A stretch of DNA of 64,000 nucleotides, from the NCBI GenBank assembly GCA_039566865.1, contig CM076943.1, positions 45,950,663 to 46,014,662 of the forward strand, in the 5' to 3' direction. Below are positions 1 to 58,008 of this stretch, piece by piece; the first letter of the stretch is position 1, and every line of letters begins with the position of its first letter. Source of the stretch: Aurelia coerulea. Lineage: Eukaryota; Cnidaria; Scyphozoa; Semaeostomeae; Ulmaridae. Under the pieces are notes generated by a model. That model saw nothing but the letters and a program-made list of their open reading frames with translations. It had not been told where the DNA came from and ran no database searches. The position numbers and the translations under genes are program-made.

Positions 1-845
1 AGTGACCCCCCCGGGCAAATTTGGTTATTTCGATTTTCTGTCCATGACCAAATTACGCTTAGCAGTGACAGCAGTTTTTTCGCATGGTTGTAAGATATGA
101 AGCGACGTCTTGAAAAATCTTGTTTTGAACCAGAGTGTAGTTTGAAAATCTACGTGATATTTTCTGCGAGAAATTTTACCTAGATATAGTCATTTAGATT
201 CGAAACTGATGTTGTCTCAATCCCCGAAACCAGAGGATCAGCTCGAACTGGGGTGCACCAAACTAACTGGAGTGCAATAAAAGTCGAATTTAACTAACTG
301 TGTACTTAGAAGGCCAGAGATGTTTAAATCTTGAAAATAAAGATTTATTTATGTATCACATATCACATTGGAGTGAATGTAAGTAGATAGTTGCCCTGGA
401 ATTTTTTTTATTTTTTTATTCTTTTGGTTCGTTTTTATTTCTATATTTGTCTCTGGTACCCATGGTAGGAGATATAGCAATCTTGTCTGAACATATCGCA
501 AAAGAACGACACAGATACTTTTGTTCCCATCATTTTCATCGACCGGGAACATCAAATAGAACAGGCTGTATTTAGATTGACCTAGTCCCGCTGGCTAGCT
601 ACTTTAACTCCGGCATTTTACAAGAAAACGTTTATTTCTTCGAGTTCAGCAAATTTGGGTTGTATGACAATTATTTAGACATTTGTTTTGTTGAATAAAT
701 GGAGCTTATTATTACCCTTTAACCAGCTAATGTGAAGGGACATGAGCACTTTTGGTACAAACCATATTTCTTTGGTACAAACGTTTGGCTACGATCTCCT
801 TGTCCTTTGGGCCTTGTAACAAAGGAGAGACTTACGCAAGAAAAT
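1..845. other. Unassigned non-coding DNA, with a G/C-run element end at the edge
   Basis: The first 15 bases (AGTGACCCCCCCGGG) look like the right end of the G/C-run-bounded family found elsewhere in the window, cut by the window edge. The rest is AT-rich with only short random open frames; I see no gene, tandem repeat or hairpin in it. Confidence 0.3.
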
Positions 846-854
846 GCTCATGAT

Positions 855-1455
855 AACAAGGGCAGATTTTGTAAGACAATAGCATGAGTTGCTTTTGATT
901 GACACTGCAATTCAAAGCGATTTGCGATTGCAGACAAAGGAAATTCTGTCAACCAGTAATTCAAAACAAGCAAAGCCGCAAAAGTTTCTCTGAAACCCAG
1001 GTAGCTAGCTCACTCGTTGTGCATTCCAGAAATTTTTTTTAAGAGCAAACATGAGCATATATCGAAAGAAGCAGAATATATCTACACATCTACCTCGGGC
1101 ATTTTATTCATTTGGTTCAGAAGCTGAGCAGTAAGTATTTTAATAACACCCACAAAATAAGAGAATTGAATCGCCTCCCAATCGACTTTTGAACCAAATA
1201 TATTTAAATTGCCTCAGTAGATGTGTAGATATATCCTTCCTCTTTAGATCTATGCTCTTGTTTGCTCTTAAAAACAGTTTCTGAAATGCACAACGAGTGA
1301 GCTAGCTACCTGGGTTTCAGAGAAACTTTTGCGGCTTTGCTTGTTTTGAATTACTGGTTGAAAGAATTTCCTTTGTCTGCAGTCGCTAATCGCTTTGAAT
1401 TGCGGTGTCAATCAAAGCCAGCTCACGCTATTGTCTTACCAAATCTGTCCTTATT
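855..1455. mobile_element. Long-inverted-repeat element, family A (MULE-like), copy 1
   Basis: About 600 bp; the two halves are inverted copies of each other. The ends read AACAAGGGCAGATTTTGTAA and a degraded reverse complement. It is flanked by perfect 9-bp direct repeats GCTCATGAT at 846-854 and 1456-1464. No transposase. Target length and long terminal inverted repeats fit Mutator-like non-autonomous elements. Other copies: 5763-6380, 29137-31832, 32008-32608, 42861-43455. Confidence 0.8.
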
Positions 1456-1879
1456 GCTCATGATTAAATTTTCGATCAAATTTATTCGTCATTCCGTTCT
1501 TTGTTCATCAAAAGTATAAAACAAGAGCGTGGTCTTTTGCTTCGTTGACACGTTATATTTCACAATAAGGAAGAGTTGCCAAACCAAATATTTGCTGAAG
1601 CATATTGTTTTGCTTGGAGGCACATATTGTTTTGATGACAGAACTTGAAAACATGAGAAACTCAAACCGGTTTGAAATTTAACCCCGACCTGAGTTGAAC
1701 TCGGTGCCTGCTGTTTTTCCGCTTTGCGCGACGTTTGTTGCCGGCCGGTATTACTATCAACTTTCACGTCAGCATAGCCCTGCACTGCACCTTAGGCTTA
1801 CAAAGTAAAGCTTTACCTTATTAAGCACATCAATTTAGTCATTGGCTCACTGGCTTTGATTTATTTAGAACTTATACGA

Positions 1880-2634
1880 GGGGGAGGGCAACTCCTATAG
1901 GGGGTTTGGTAGATATGTGCCTTTGAGAATTCAGCGTTAGGACCCATAACCAGGGCAAAATTTTGAAAATATGACCCCATAACCACGGCAAAATGTTGAA
2001 ATATGACCCCATAAATAGGGCAGAATTTTCCACAAAAATCGTAACGTACAGATTCCATTTAAAATTTGTAGAGCTAATTTCTTTTTATTTTTAATGAAAG
2101 TTTTTTTTCATACTAGCCAATAATAGCAATAAACTGCTACAATTTACCCATAACTACGGCAAATCTCCGTAAAGGCTGATTTCCAGTCGCTGGAATTTTC
2201 CGAGCTGGCGGAATTTCTATTGTATGCGAGAGAAAAAGTCGCTCTGGAATTGAATAGAAAGTTACCGCTGAGCGACCTTTTAAGGCTGATTTCCAGTCAG
2301 TGGAATTTTCCGAGCGGGCGGGATTTCCTTTGTCTGCGTGAGAAAATGTCACCCTGGAATTAAATAGAAAGTTACGGCTGAGCGACATTTTATTGTCTAA
2401 AATTCCGCCCGCTCGGAAAATTCTGCTGACTGGAAATTAGCCTTTATTGTCTAAAATTCCGCCCGCTCGGAAAATTCTACTGACTGGAAATTAGCCTTAA
2501 AGGAGACCCATAAATTGGGCAAAATTCACGAAACATGACCCATAACCAGGGCAAAATATCGCAAATCAGCCCATAACCTGCGCAGGCACATGTATACCAG
2601 GCCCGCTATTGGAGTTACCCCCCCCCCCCCCCCC
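1880..2634. mobile_element. G-tract-bounded minisatellite element, copy 1 (interrupted)
   Basis: Left end CGAGGGGGAGGGCAACTCC, right end GGAGTTAC followed by a C-run of about 17 and TCG. Inner arms resemble each other in inverse (ATATGTGCC near 1914, GGCACATGTAT near 2585). The core has degenerate units of type CCCATAACCAGGGCAAAAT, seen near 1951, 1977, 2007, 2148, 2508, 2536 and 2569. The array is split by a palindromic insertion at about 2171-2503. No coding capacity. Confidence 0.6.
2171..2503. mobile_element. Palindromic repeat inserted in the minisatellite core
   Basis: Starts AAGGCTGATTTCCAGTC and ends with GACTGGAAATTAGCCTT. The unit, which includes a GCGGGCGGAATTT segment, recurs internally in both orientations (about 2172, 2281, 2395, 2450), so it looks like a nested or multimerised foldback. 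The interrupted minisatellite resumes on the right with CCATAAATTGGG. No clear target duplication. Confidence 0.5.
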
Positions 2635-2639
2635 TCGAA

Positions 2640-4290
2640 GAGCAAGACTGAATTATGTTTTTTATGCGCGCGCAGATATCCCTCGAAACCGAGGCAATGG
2701 GGAAATCAGAATTATTACAAACGCTCCTTTCCTCAATTCTAGAACTGACCACAGCTGAAACCATAACAGCAACAACAACGAGCATAGGTGAAGGTCACAT
2801 GGAAAGGGCTTAAACTGAAATACCTGAAATACGGAGAACATCCCAAAACAAAAACAAGACAGTTATACACACAAGTAACCCGCGGAGTTTTACCCAGTTT
2901 ATTAATCGCAAGCCAGTATTGTAAAGAAATCAAACTATTTGATTATGGGCAATAAAAGTTTCTGCTCTCTCAACTAACCCTTCGATGGACTAAAACTTCC
3001 CGCCCGACGTGCGTCACTGCAAGTAACATCGATGAGCGAGTAATATTTTCTGAACGCAGTCATGCTTACCTTGAAGTAAAAATTGTTCTGTAAAATGTAA
3101 AAAATTAGCTTTGCTCAACGACCAATTTGCTATAAAGGGAATACAAACATGAAATCAATGTCACAAGAATTTGCGATATACTTCAAAACAACGAGAATTT
3201 TGTCCTAATCTATCATAAACTGACCCCCTGGTACATCAAACCAAACATCAAGTAATCAATACTAACATAGGCTAAGGACGGGGGTATAATTTTGACTTCA
3301 CCTTGAGCTGTTGTCGTTGCTCTCCATTGTTTGCGGCTGCTAGATTGTAAACAAACAAAGATGGCTGGCTGGCTGTGAAATCAGCATAAAACCAACACGT
3401 AGATATCTAATTTTTACAATGTCATCCCCTATTTTCCCGGCGGTACCGATACGATTTTCTGACAGCCAAATAAAATTTCGATCAATACAAAAAGTTTCCT
3501 GAAAAGGCTGCGGCCAGATTTTTTGCAAATTACATAGAAATTCGATCAATTTTTCCTCACTATTTTTGAACCAAAATCTAGTAACCTTGAAATTTCTTGG
3601 CTTGTGAGGCTCAGAAGAGTCAAATAGGCTTGCAATTAAATGAAATAAACAACAAAGTATCTACCTCTTCAAAAATAATTTTACTGCTTGTTTATTTCAA
3701 GGATTTTGAACACTAGGAGGGTTTACTTTGGCAGACCAAAATACTTAGGCCGATAACCATGAGAAGATCACCGGTACTTCGATGAAAAATTGAAGTATGA
3801 TCCCCTATTTTCCCGAATAGCTCACCTGGCTCAAAATGTTGCTCAGATCTTGGAGAAGGATTTCAGAGATGATGGTGAAAAGGCTGCGGCCAGTTTTGGA
3901 GTATTTTACAAAACATTAAATCCTTGAATTCTTCGTCTTTTGTGACAATCACCGCGATATCTATTCCACGTGTTTGGAGCCCTTTAAAATGTTTGATTAA
4001 CTTCAGCTCTCGTCCAAGTAATCTTTAACTTCCAACCTGTGCATTTAGCCAAGTACCGAAGACAATAGGCCTATTCCCAGGGGTCAGGAATCTTTGAAAG
4101 TCTATTGTTTGTTTTTCCTGGCAACTTTCCAGATTCACAGATTCCAACTAAATGCGGGGGCGCAAGGTCCTGTGGGTCAGCGGCAAAAACATAATTCAGT
4201 CTTGCTCCCTCGAAGTTATATTGCTAAAAACTTTTGTGGTATGTATCTGGCTACCAGATGTAAATGCTTCTGTCTTTTAGATATTTGAAC
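2640..4290. other. Non-coding stretch with one degenerate direct duplication
   Basis: No credible gene. Two diverged direct copies of a segment containing CCCCTATTTTCCCG and GAAAAGGCTGCGGCCAG are visible at about 3420-3530 and 3800-3900. The remainder is unassigned. Confidence 0.35.
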
Positions 4291-4357
4291 CTAAAGCCCG
4301 TCTCAAATTCCCCTCAAATTAAATATCACCTGAGATTTGCGATAACGCAAGATTGCT

Positions 4358-4457
4358 TAGCCTGCGTGCAGACTTTACTTTCCACTGCGAAGGAGAGCCA
4401 AGGCGGATCCTCATAGCCTCTCCTTCGCAGTGGAAAGTAAAGTCTGCACGCAGGCTA
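4358..4457. mobile_element. 100-bp near-perfect hairpin element with 9-bp target duplication
   Basis: The ends TAGCCTGCGTGCAGACTTTA and its exact reverse complement continue inward for about 40 bp per arm, leaving a loop of roughly 20 bp. Perfect direct repeats AAGATTGCT flank it at 4349-4357 and 4458-4466. The host is an older repeat (about 4296-4530) with GTCTCAAATT / AATTTGTGACAGAC ends; similar ends occur at 40175-40284. Confidence 0.75.
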
Positions 4458-4686
4458 AAGATTGCTTTGCAAAGCACTTCTATTGTTGTTATTCACGGGC
4501 ATTTAAAGGTGACATCTAATTTGTGACAGACTATAGTATATATTAAGTCATTATTATCATGATCCTTTTTGGTTTATCTTTGGAGTAGAACCTTTTACTG
4601 GCCGCCGAGCCAAAAACTCGCAAAACGAAACGAGGAAACTTTGTTTGATAAACTTTTGAGATACTGATGATACTGACAGACCTATT

Positions 4687-4766
4687 TAGACTTTCCCCAA
4701 GGCCTATTTCGTCAAAAAAGACAGACTTATTATTACAATTGACGAAATAGACTTGGGGCAAGTCTA
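4687..4766. mobile_element. Short inverted-repeat element with TAGACTTGCCCC ends, copy 1
   Basis: The right end GACGAAATAGACTTGGGGCA and a slightly diverged inverted left end bound about 80 bp. Related copies lie at 17289-17420 and 18231-18356. No open frame; the family affiliation is unknown. Confidence 0.55.
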
Positions 4767-5059
4767 AGAAAGGCCTATTCGATCAATCTTTGTTTTACCC
4801 ATTTCAATTCATGTGATCACACTAAACTAAGTTTTCATGGCACGAGCTATGTTAAGAAATCAAAGATGTTTTATCAAGAGATTGATCACTTGACTTGAAG
4901 TGGGCGTATTTTGTCTACTGTCGCAAAACCATTGTTTCGGCCAGCTCATCAGACATTGCCTCTCTTACAAGAAAACTCATGCGAACGCGACAATGTATGA
5001 TGTCATGGCCAAACTGAAAGACTTTTTCATTGTCAAAACAGGTTTAGAAGAGGCAATGT

Positions 5060-5571
5060 CATTGGGCTCAAATCTTGAAAAAGGTGGGTGTGAAATTATA
5101 TGGCATTTTTCTTTGAATTGAATGGCTTGAAAGGAACTTATGGTACTTTGCTGTAGATCTGCCGTGGAAATTTTTTGATATCTTGATTTTTTTCAAAATG
5201 GCAGCAATTTAATTATTTTTGCAAAAATTCGTGTGAAGTTTGAAAAAAATTAAATGATCGTTAATCCTGAACCAATAGAGGAAACATGATATGATATAAC
5301 CTCCAAGAAAACCATAGTTTATGAAGCTCTACAATATGATTGCAAGCAGAAATCTGTAGCTTTTCTGGTTTAGGATTTAGACATTTGAACACGTCATAGC
5401 CTCAAATTTAATAAATGCCGCCATATTGAAACTAATCAAGATATCAATAAATTTCCACGGCAGATTTATAGCAAAAAGCCCTAAGTTCTCTCCAAGCCAT
5501 TTAATTCAAAGAAACTGTAATAGAATTTTACACTGACCTTTTTAAAGATTTGAGCCCCATGTTGCAATGCT
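5060..5571. mobile_element. MULE-like element family B, copy 1
   Basis: Inverted ends GGGCTCAAATCTT at about 5064 and AAGATTTGAGCCC near 5565. The interior is partly palindromic, with GGCTTGAAAGGAACTTA on the left matching an inverted copy on the right. Target duplication is not clear here but is a clean 9 bp in copies at 15416 and 24858. Confidence 0.65.
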
Positions 5572-5762
5572 CTTGGTTTCACTGGTAGTTCGGAAATTTT
5601 ACCGAGGTTTTACGAGGGTTTTAATCATTCGGGACCTTGAGCGTCTACGGTTCCAAGGCATTTTACTCAAGACGGACGTTTTGTCTTGGCCTTTTTAACA
5701 GCACGCAATGGTTACAAGATGAAGTAGTGGCTGTCGTTGCCCCCGTCGTTGCCGTCCTAGTT

Positions 5763-6380
5763 AACAAGGACAGATAATCTTACAATAGAACCCGCTACTT
5801 TTTATTAACACCTGCATACAAAGCGATTTGTGATTGCAGACAACGGGATTTCCATGCCCGGTTTGTCAAGTCATAAACGAAAGCAAAGCAAGCCGCAAAA
5901 GTTGCTCTGAAATCCAGGTAGCTAGCTCACTCGTTGTGCATTCCAGAAATGGTTTTTAAGAGCAAACATGGAAACAGATCGAAGAAGAAGGATACATCTA
6001 AAGTTCTGCGACATGCATTTTGTTTCTTTGGTTCAGAAGCTGATTGGTGGACGATTCAATTCTCGTATTTTTGTGTGTAATTAGAACACTCACTGCTTAG
6101 CTTCTGAATCAAACAAATGAAATGCCATAAATAGAAGTTTAGATATATCCGTCTTCTTTCGATATGTGTTCACGTTTGCTCTTTAAAACCATTTCTGGAA
6201 TGCACAACGAGCGAGTTAGCTACCTATGGGTTCACGGCAACTTTTGTGGCTTGCTTTGTTTTTGTTTATGACTTGTCAACCGGGTATGGAGTTCCCTTTG
6301 TCTGCCATCACAAATCACTTTTGTTTCTGGGTGTCAATGATAAAAAGTAGCTGATTCCATTGTAACATTATCTGTCAAAC
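5763..6380. mobile_element. MULE-like element family A, copy 2 (degraded)
   Basis: Starts AACAAGGACAGATAATCTTA and ends near ATTATCTGTC, with the same palindromic body as the copy at 855-1455 (central parts around 5930 and 6190). The outer end is degraded and no target duplication is evident. Confidence 0.6.
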
Positions 6381-6389
6381 ATTGCCCCC

Positions 6390-7310
6390 GTTGTTGCCCC
6401 GTGGCTGGAAGAGAATAGACAAATTCAACTTTTGCGTTGTTTACCCACTTGAGATCACGTGATAGTTCTCTTGAGGAAACTTTCTTTTCGTACAGTTAAG
6501 AAATTGTACAATGAAAAGAGTGATGCGGGCAACTGTATCAAAAGATAAAGATGTGATTTCCCAAGTGTATGGTCATTTGACCTGACGTGGGTATAAACAA
6601 CTAGCTAAATTAGTTTCTCAGGTTGATACGCCAAGAAGTGAAGTGCCTGGTCGTGTGGCCCCTATGTTCGGAACGTCCACAAGAAGGTTACCAAGGAAAG
6701 CTGCCATTGAAGTAACTGGATAGATCTTTTGTTATTCAGATGTTTTGAACTGACAGCATGCCTCTCACCATCTACCGAGAAGAAAACACCCAAGTTTGTA
6801 GATATGTTCTGACTTTTATTCTAAGATTGGGTCAAATACACTGAAAGCTGGTTTCGACATGTTGACACGTATATATAAGTTTGGCATTGCAGAAACTTTC
6901 AGATATTATCTACGTCAACGTTTCTAGTTTTCAAGTCAACTTCGTGTCACTTTGCACGCCGCCTACATGTTACCCGCTTCTGAAACATTTTTTCAAATTC
7001 ATTCGAAAATTTGGTTTCCAAGAAATTAGAAGGGTCTTCAAGGTTCTATCAAAGATCTGACCACATGACGTGATTGCTTTGGCCTGGGTTTATTTAGCTT
7101 ATGGCCTGGAAAATTACAGATAGCGACTCTCACTTTCCCACTCGAACCACCAACCTTTCAATGGTCGGTAGTTGCCTTCTCGTTGTTGTCAAAGGATGGG
7201 CAGAGATTGGAAACAATAAATAACTTTCAAGCCCGTTGGAGGGGAGAGAGACACTGACCACTGGTTGCTTGATTGGTGACCAGGTCAGCAACCAGACTCT
7301 GGTTAGGGGC
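6390..7310. other. Unassigned non-coding DNA
   Basis: Between two repeats; AT-rich, only short open frames, no recognisable domain or repeat structure. Confidence 0.3.
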
Positions 7311-7317
7311 GTGCCAG

Positions 7318-7489
7318 CCAGGGACGTAGGAAGCATCTCAAACTTGGAGGGGCACGACACTTCAAGGGCACTTTTTCATTAAGCTAAAGGGGCATTTCCT
7401 GAAAATAAAAAGGGCACTTGTTTGTTAATTGCAAAATCTTGGGGGGGGGCACGTGCCCCCAGTGCCCCCCGGTTCCTACGTCTCTGGTG
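7318..7489. mobile_element. Short element with AGGGACGTAGGAA ends, copy 1
   Basis: Inverted ends CCAGGGACGTAGGAA and TTCCTACGTCTCTGG surround a G-rich body containing GGGGCACGTGCCCCC. Diverged copies: about 17205-17453 (split by another element) and 53356-53520. Confidence 0.6.
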
Positions 7490-7524
7490 CCAGCCAACCT
7501 TCAAAAACAGTATCGTTTCCTAGC

Positions 7525-10222
7525 ATAGCCTCCAAATCTTTTCTTTTGTCCGAAGTTCCCCTGGGACGCTGACTCATCCTCTGATCAGATTGCGTTTTCT
7601 CCTAAAATTGACCAATCAGGTGCCGTCATTTCATTACTTCCGCGTTTCGCAGATAGATTTAGGCCATTTTGAGTACCCTCCAATAAAAAAATATTGCACG
7701 CTCGAATAAATCGAATTTTTTGAAACTTTCAACGGGAAAAGGAAGCTTATACATAGGACCACAAGTGTTCATGTAACCCCCTTGCCATAACCTAGGATTT
7801 AAAAATTACGACGATTTTAATGTTTGTCTTTGGTATTTTTTCAAACAGGTAGCGGCATCCTGCTCACCCTCCCCCCAAAATTAGTTTATTAGCAAAATTA
7901 TCAAAAATATACATATTTCCATGAATAATTCTTCCGAAATTTCCGAAATTTGTGGTTTACTTCGCCTTGACTTGCGATTTTGCGACACCTCCAAACTCTG
8001 TCCTTCTTCCCTGGATGACAACTTATGCCTCTCTCTGGTCTGGGCCCAACATAACAGGAAAAGGCGGGAAAAGAAATCGTTAACGGTGGCGGTGTCGTCA
8101 TGTTTTGTTGGTAAAATCATTTATCGTCTCAAATGTTTCTTTAAAAATGGGAAAAGGAAAAGAATAATCTCGTTTAAATGCAATGCATGCTGACTGGAGG
8201 AGCTTGACAACAGTTTTATTAAAATGTGAAAGCGCGTTTTGGACTTGGCAACATCTTCTTCAAAGCATTGAAAGAAACACGCCATGAACGAATTTTTTGC
8301 ATTGACTGCCTGATGATATGTTTCGACAAGAGAGAATATACAAGAATTTGCCAACCAAAATCAAAAGTCTTCAAAAGGTTTGTTGGAGTTGTAAAAACAA
8401 ACTAAATTTCACAGACAACAATTACCAACAATGTCAACAATTGCATTACATGAATTCTTTTTGTAATAAGAAGCTGCTTTTAAGAAACGAAACCCTCAGA
8501 TCGCCAAATATTATTAGAAACTGCTGTACACATACTTTTTATAAGAAACACTAAGAATTGGGTCAGTGCTGAAAGCTCCTGAAAAGAATTTCAGTACTCT
8601 GAGTTTGTTAGAGGTTCCATAACAATCTTCGTGTTCCTTACTTGTGCCCTCGTGAACATTTCAAAACAAGGTTTTTGAAGCCTTTCCAATGCTAAGCATC
8701 ACAGGAAACAAGTGAAAATAAAATAAAGATATGTCAAGGATTTCCTTAATCTTTATAAAAATAAATTGTTTCTCAAGTTATATTTTCCCAGTGCTGGAGT
8801 TTTGCAATTTTTTGGCGATCTGAGAGTTGAGTTTTTTACCCTTTTTTATAAAATAATACGTGTTCTGGGAAGAAACTTTTTATTTTGATAGAGGAAGTCC
8901 TTGGGATATTTGTACTTTATTTTCACTTGGTTATTGTATCATGTTGCTCAGAAGGGGCTCGGGAGGTACTTGAGAAAAGTCTAAACATTAGAAAACATTG
9001 TCTCGAAATGTTCACGGGGCACAGGTAGTAAACATGAAGATTGTTATATGTCTAAACATTGGAAAGGCTTCAAAAACCTTTGTTTTGAAATGTTCACGGG
9101 GGCACAGGTAAACTTTGAGTAGCTACTCAAAATCTGATAATCTTAAGAAACATTTATTACTTTCATAACTGGCCCAAATTTTTATTTTCTTATAAACTCG
9201 TGCACTAACTTTTACAACTAACTTGACCCTATTCTTCCCGGGGTAAAAGTTTCTCCTAGATTTCTTAATTTTTTACAAAATTGAATTTTACAATTTCACG
9301 CAGCACAGGCGGCTTCTTTCTTGTAAAAATTGAGCGGAAATCGTTGTCAAAATCGTCTTTTGATAAGAATGTAAAAATTTGAAATGCCCTCACTGCCAGA
9401 CGAAGTAGAAGGAAAACTTACTTCGTCGTGATCTTGATCGCTCCTGATGCAATGCCGTCGGTCGTCTTCTTTGAGAATTTTTTGAAATGCTGTCAGTTTG
9501 GTTTCACTCACACTCCATCCCAAGCGCGGGAATTAAAGATATTGGCAGTTATTTCGATACTTTGCTTCAACTTCAATGGTAATCGACAATCTTCTTATAG
9601 ATTTGTGAACAAATATTTGAGACGATAAATGATTTTACCAACAAAAGCATGACGACACGCCACCGTTAGAGATTTCTTTTCCCGCCTTTTCCTGTTATGT
9701 TGGGTCCAGACCAGAGAGATGCATAAGTTGTCATCCAGGGAAGAAGGACAGAGTTTGGAGGTGTCGCAAATTCGCAATTCAATGCGAAGTAAAGCGCAAA
9801 TTTCGGAAATTTCGGAAGAATTATTCATGGAAATATGTATATTTTTGATAATTTTGCTGAAAAACTAATTTTTGGGGGGAGGTTGAGCAGGATGCCGCTA
9901 CCTGTTTGAAAAAATACCAAAGACAAACATTCAAATCGCCGTAATTTTTTAATCCTAGGTCATGGCAAGGGGGTTACATGAACACTTGTGGTCCTATGTA
10001 TAAGCATCCTTTTCCCGTTGAAATTTTAAAAAAATTCGATTTATTCGAGCGTGCAATATTCTTTTATTGGGGGGTACTCAAAATGGCCTAAATCTAGCTG
10101 CGAAACGCGGAAGTAATGAAATGACGGCACCTGATTGGTCAATTTTAGGAGAAAACGCAATCTGATCAGAGGATGAGTCAACGTCCCAGGGGAACTTCGG
10201 ACAAAAGAAAAGATTTGGAGGC
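7525..10222. mobile_element. Large foldback element, ~615-bp inverted arms
   Basis: Arms at about 7525-8138 and 9608-10222 are inverted copies with roughly 90 percent or better identity by eye; the outer ends share CATAGCCTCCAAATCTTTTC and its complement. The arms hold a small shared open frame starting MNNSSEISEIC, unlike anything I recognise. The ~1.47-kb spacer is filled by AAGAAAC-rich repeat remnants. No transposase is visible. Confidence 0.7.
8440..9250. repeat. AAGAAAC-rich element remnants (short-form subfamily)
   Basis: Fragments share AGATCGCCAAATA, the segment GAACATTTCAAAACAA and its inverse, and CTTATAAGAAAC-like ends with the complete copy at 41701-42063. Two partial copies appear to face one another inside the foldback spacer. 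Confidence 0.5.
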
Positions 10223-10313
10223 TATGCTTCGTTTCCTTGGGTCAATTTTTCGAAAATGTAAACGAAACCTGACCTTCACCTTCTGCCAAATTTTTCACAA
10301 CTGGTCTTTTCGT

Positions 10314-10500
10314 GAAGGTGAAGGTGAAGTTGCGTTTTTCAGCGCCAAGCGCTGGGATCGCAGAAATAGAGCAGACCTAATCGAGTCCGCGAACCCTTGT
10401 CATGACGCTCAAGTGGTGGGGTCCTACCGGGTATCGAACCCACTCCGCCTGACTGTTCTGGCTGCTAAGTCAGAGGATTACACCACTGCGCCACAACACC
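10314..10500 (-). mobile_element. tRNA-derived SINE, copy 1
   Basis: On the minus strand the head reads GTTGTGGCGCAGTGGTGTAA (A-box-like), followed about 45 nt on by GGGTTCGATACCC (B-box-like), then a body ending near AACTTCACCTTCACC. Related copies at 12804-12990, 13806-13981 and a fragment at 12120-12190. The internal pol III promoter layout supports a SINE and not a functional tRNA: no clover-leaf is evident. Confidence 0.7.
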
Positions 10501-10929
10501 TTCGTTCTGCCCTGAGGTAGCAGATTCCCAACTTTTTAGAGCGATTCTGGGACCCAGGGTATGTTTAGTTGTTCTTTCACAAGGCCTTGTAGCGGAGACG
10601 AGATCTCACGAAAAATCAAGTGAAGTTACTGGAATCATGGAATGGAGAATTTGGTGAATTCTTCCTTCCTGGTTAGTATGCGTCCCACCGGCTCTGATTT
10701 GTTTTGAGATATTTTTCCAATGAGTCAATCAAAATCAAAACTGTTCTTTTTAAAATCAGAACGATTTCTTTCTTTCAGGACCGTATAATTTCCGTAATGA
10801 GGGGGCGAGATGTGCCCCGCCCTTCCCTTTGCCCTCCTTTTCGCTATTGTTTTCGTGTAAGATCTACGATTGTTAATTTTCGGGACATCTGAGCTCAAGT
10901 GTGCGGGATTTTCTGCGGGTAGTACAATA

Positions 10930-11250
10930 GAAACTAAGACTTAGGGCCATAATACTGAAAGTTATCAGATCTTGAGTTTCTTAGAAGTTTCTTAGCAATC
11001 TTCACCTTGCTCCCTCGTGAACATTTCAAAACAAAGTTTTTTGAAGCCATTTCCAATGTTCAGACATGAACATGATACGTGAAGCAAGTAAAAAAAGTAG
11101 TAAGAATAAAATGAAATATGTTCAGGATTGCTTTCATCAAAATAGATAGTTTCTTAAGTTATATTTTCCCAGTGTTGGAGTTTCTTAAATTTTTTGCGAT
11201 CTGAGTTGAGTTTCTTTCTCCCTGGTTTCTTACATGCAGCAGACAATGGT
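10930..11250. repeat. AAGAAAC-rich element remnant upstream of exon 1
   Basis: Shares CTCGTGAACATTTCAAAACA and the GATCTGAG plus TTTCTTAAATTTTTTGCGATC segments with the short-form subfamily at 8440-9250 and 41701-42063. Ends about 200 bp before the start codon of the docking protein. Confidence 0.5.
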
Positions 11251-11454
11251 TTTCTTACCTCGCGTGTTACTGCTTTCCCCCCGCGGGTAAGGAGGTTGGC
11301 AGAATCGCAAATGAAAGCATTTGAAGAAATGAGTAACATGGCTGCGGCCTAAAGGGATCAACTCCAGTCATCTTGTTAGTATTTAGTGTTGGTATTTAGT
11401 AATGTTGCATGGCTTAGCTGGAAATATGACCACCAACGGAATATCATAACACCC

Positions 11455-57303
<45,849 letters not shown>

Positions 57304-57796
57304 CTTATTGGTTTTCTCTCTTCCGTAGAAGTAGAAGTGTTATTGCTCTGTAATGCGAGAAGTGATGACTTTCGATAATGGGGTTTCTTTTTATGTCATT
57401 TGTAAGTAGTTGGCTGTTCATATAGATAGTATTGCATATGACATCACGAGGGTATTGTGAATGTAATGTCACTCCGTCGATCAGGAGGAACTGTAAGCCT
57501 GCAGTGCTTTATGACTGGTCGATCTTGATCAACGAAATGCTATTGGGATATTTGCCTGCATCAAACCCACAGTGCCTAGACTGATTACATGAGTTCTCTT
57601 GTTTCCCCTTGAGTCCTTTTGTTTGACTCTGTGATGTCGCTTTGGTCAATAGAGACTCATGATATTACTCTGAAAAGCTTGACCCTATTTAGGTCCCCAC
57701 AGACAAAACATTGTCGCGGTGTGGCAGTCAGCTCGCAACAGCCGACGACTTCCAGTGTGATTAAAGCTTCAATTGACATTGTGAACCTTGCACCAC
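57304..57796 (+). other. 3' flank of the docking-protein gene
   Basis: Follows the TAA at 57301-57303 and probably contains the 3' UTR. No canonical AATAAA was noticed before the repeat at 57801, so the transcript end is undetermined. Confidence 0.4.
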
Positions 57797-57800
57797 TTAA

Positions 57801-57981
57801 AGTGAATCAACGGAGCTAAGTAGAGGCAATCTATAAATAGGACAAAGAAAACTCCTACGTACGTTATTATTCCTCTGGATAAACAATATCAACGAACGTC
57901 TCGACATCATCAAATACAATATACTAATAATAGAATACCCAGACTCCTTCCGCGCGGGGCTTTTATCTCCGTTGATTCTCT
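57801..57981. mobile_element. TTAA-target element (AGTGAATCAACGGAG ends)
   Basis: AGTGAATCAACGGAG and CTCCGTTGATTCTCT flanked by TTAA (57797-57800 and 57982-57985), 181 bp; related inside to 26246-26424. Confidence 0.7.
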
Positions 57982-58008
57982 TTAACGTATGCTAGGTTTA
58001 GTCATTAA

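Noticed and set aside
10380..10500. Possible tRNA gene on the minus strand
   Set aside because: A-box and B-box are present but no acceptor-stem pairing is evident, and the unit recurs with a conserved non-tRNA body, so it is a SINE.
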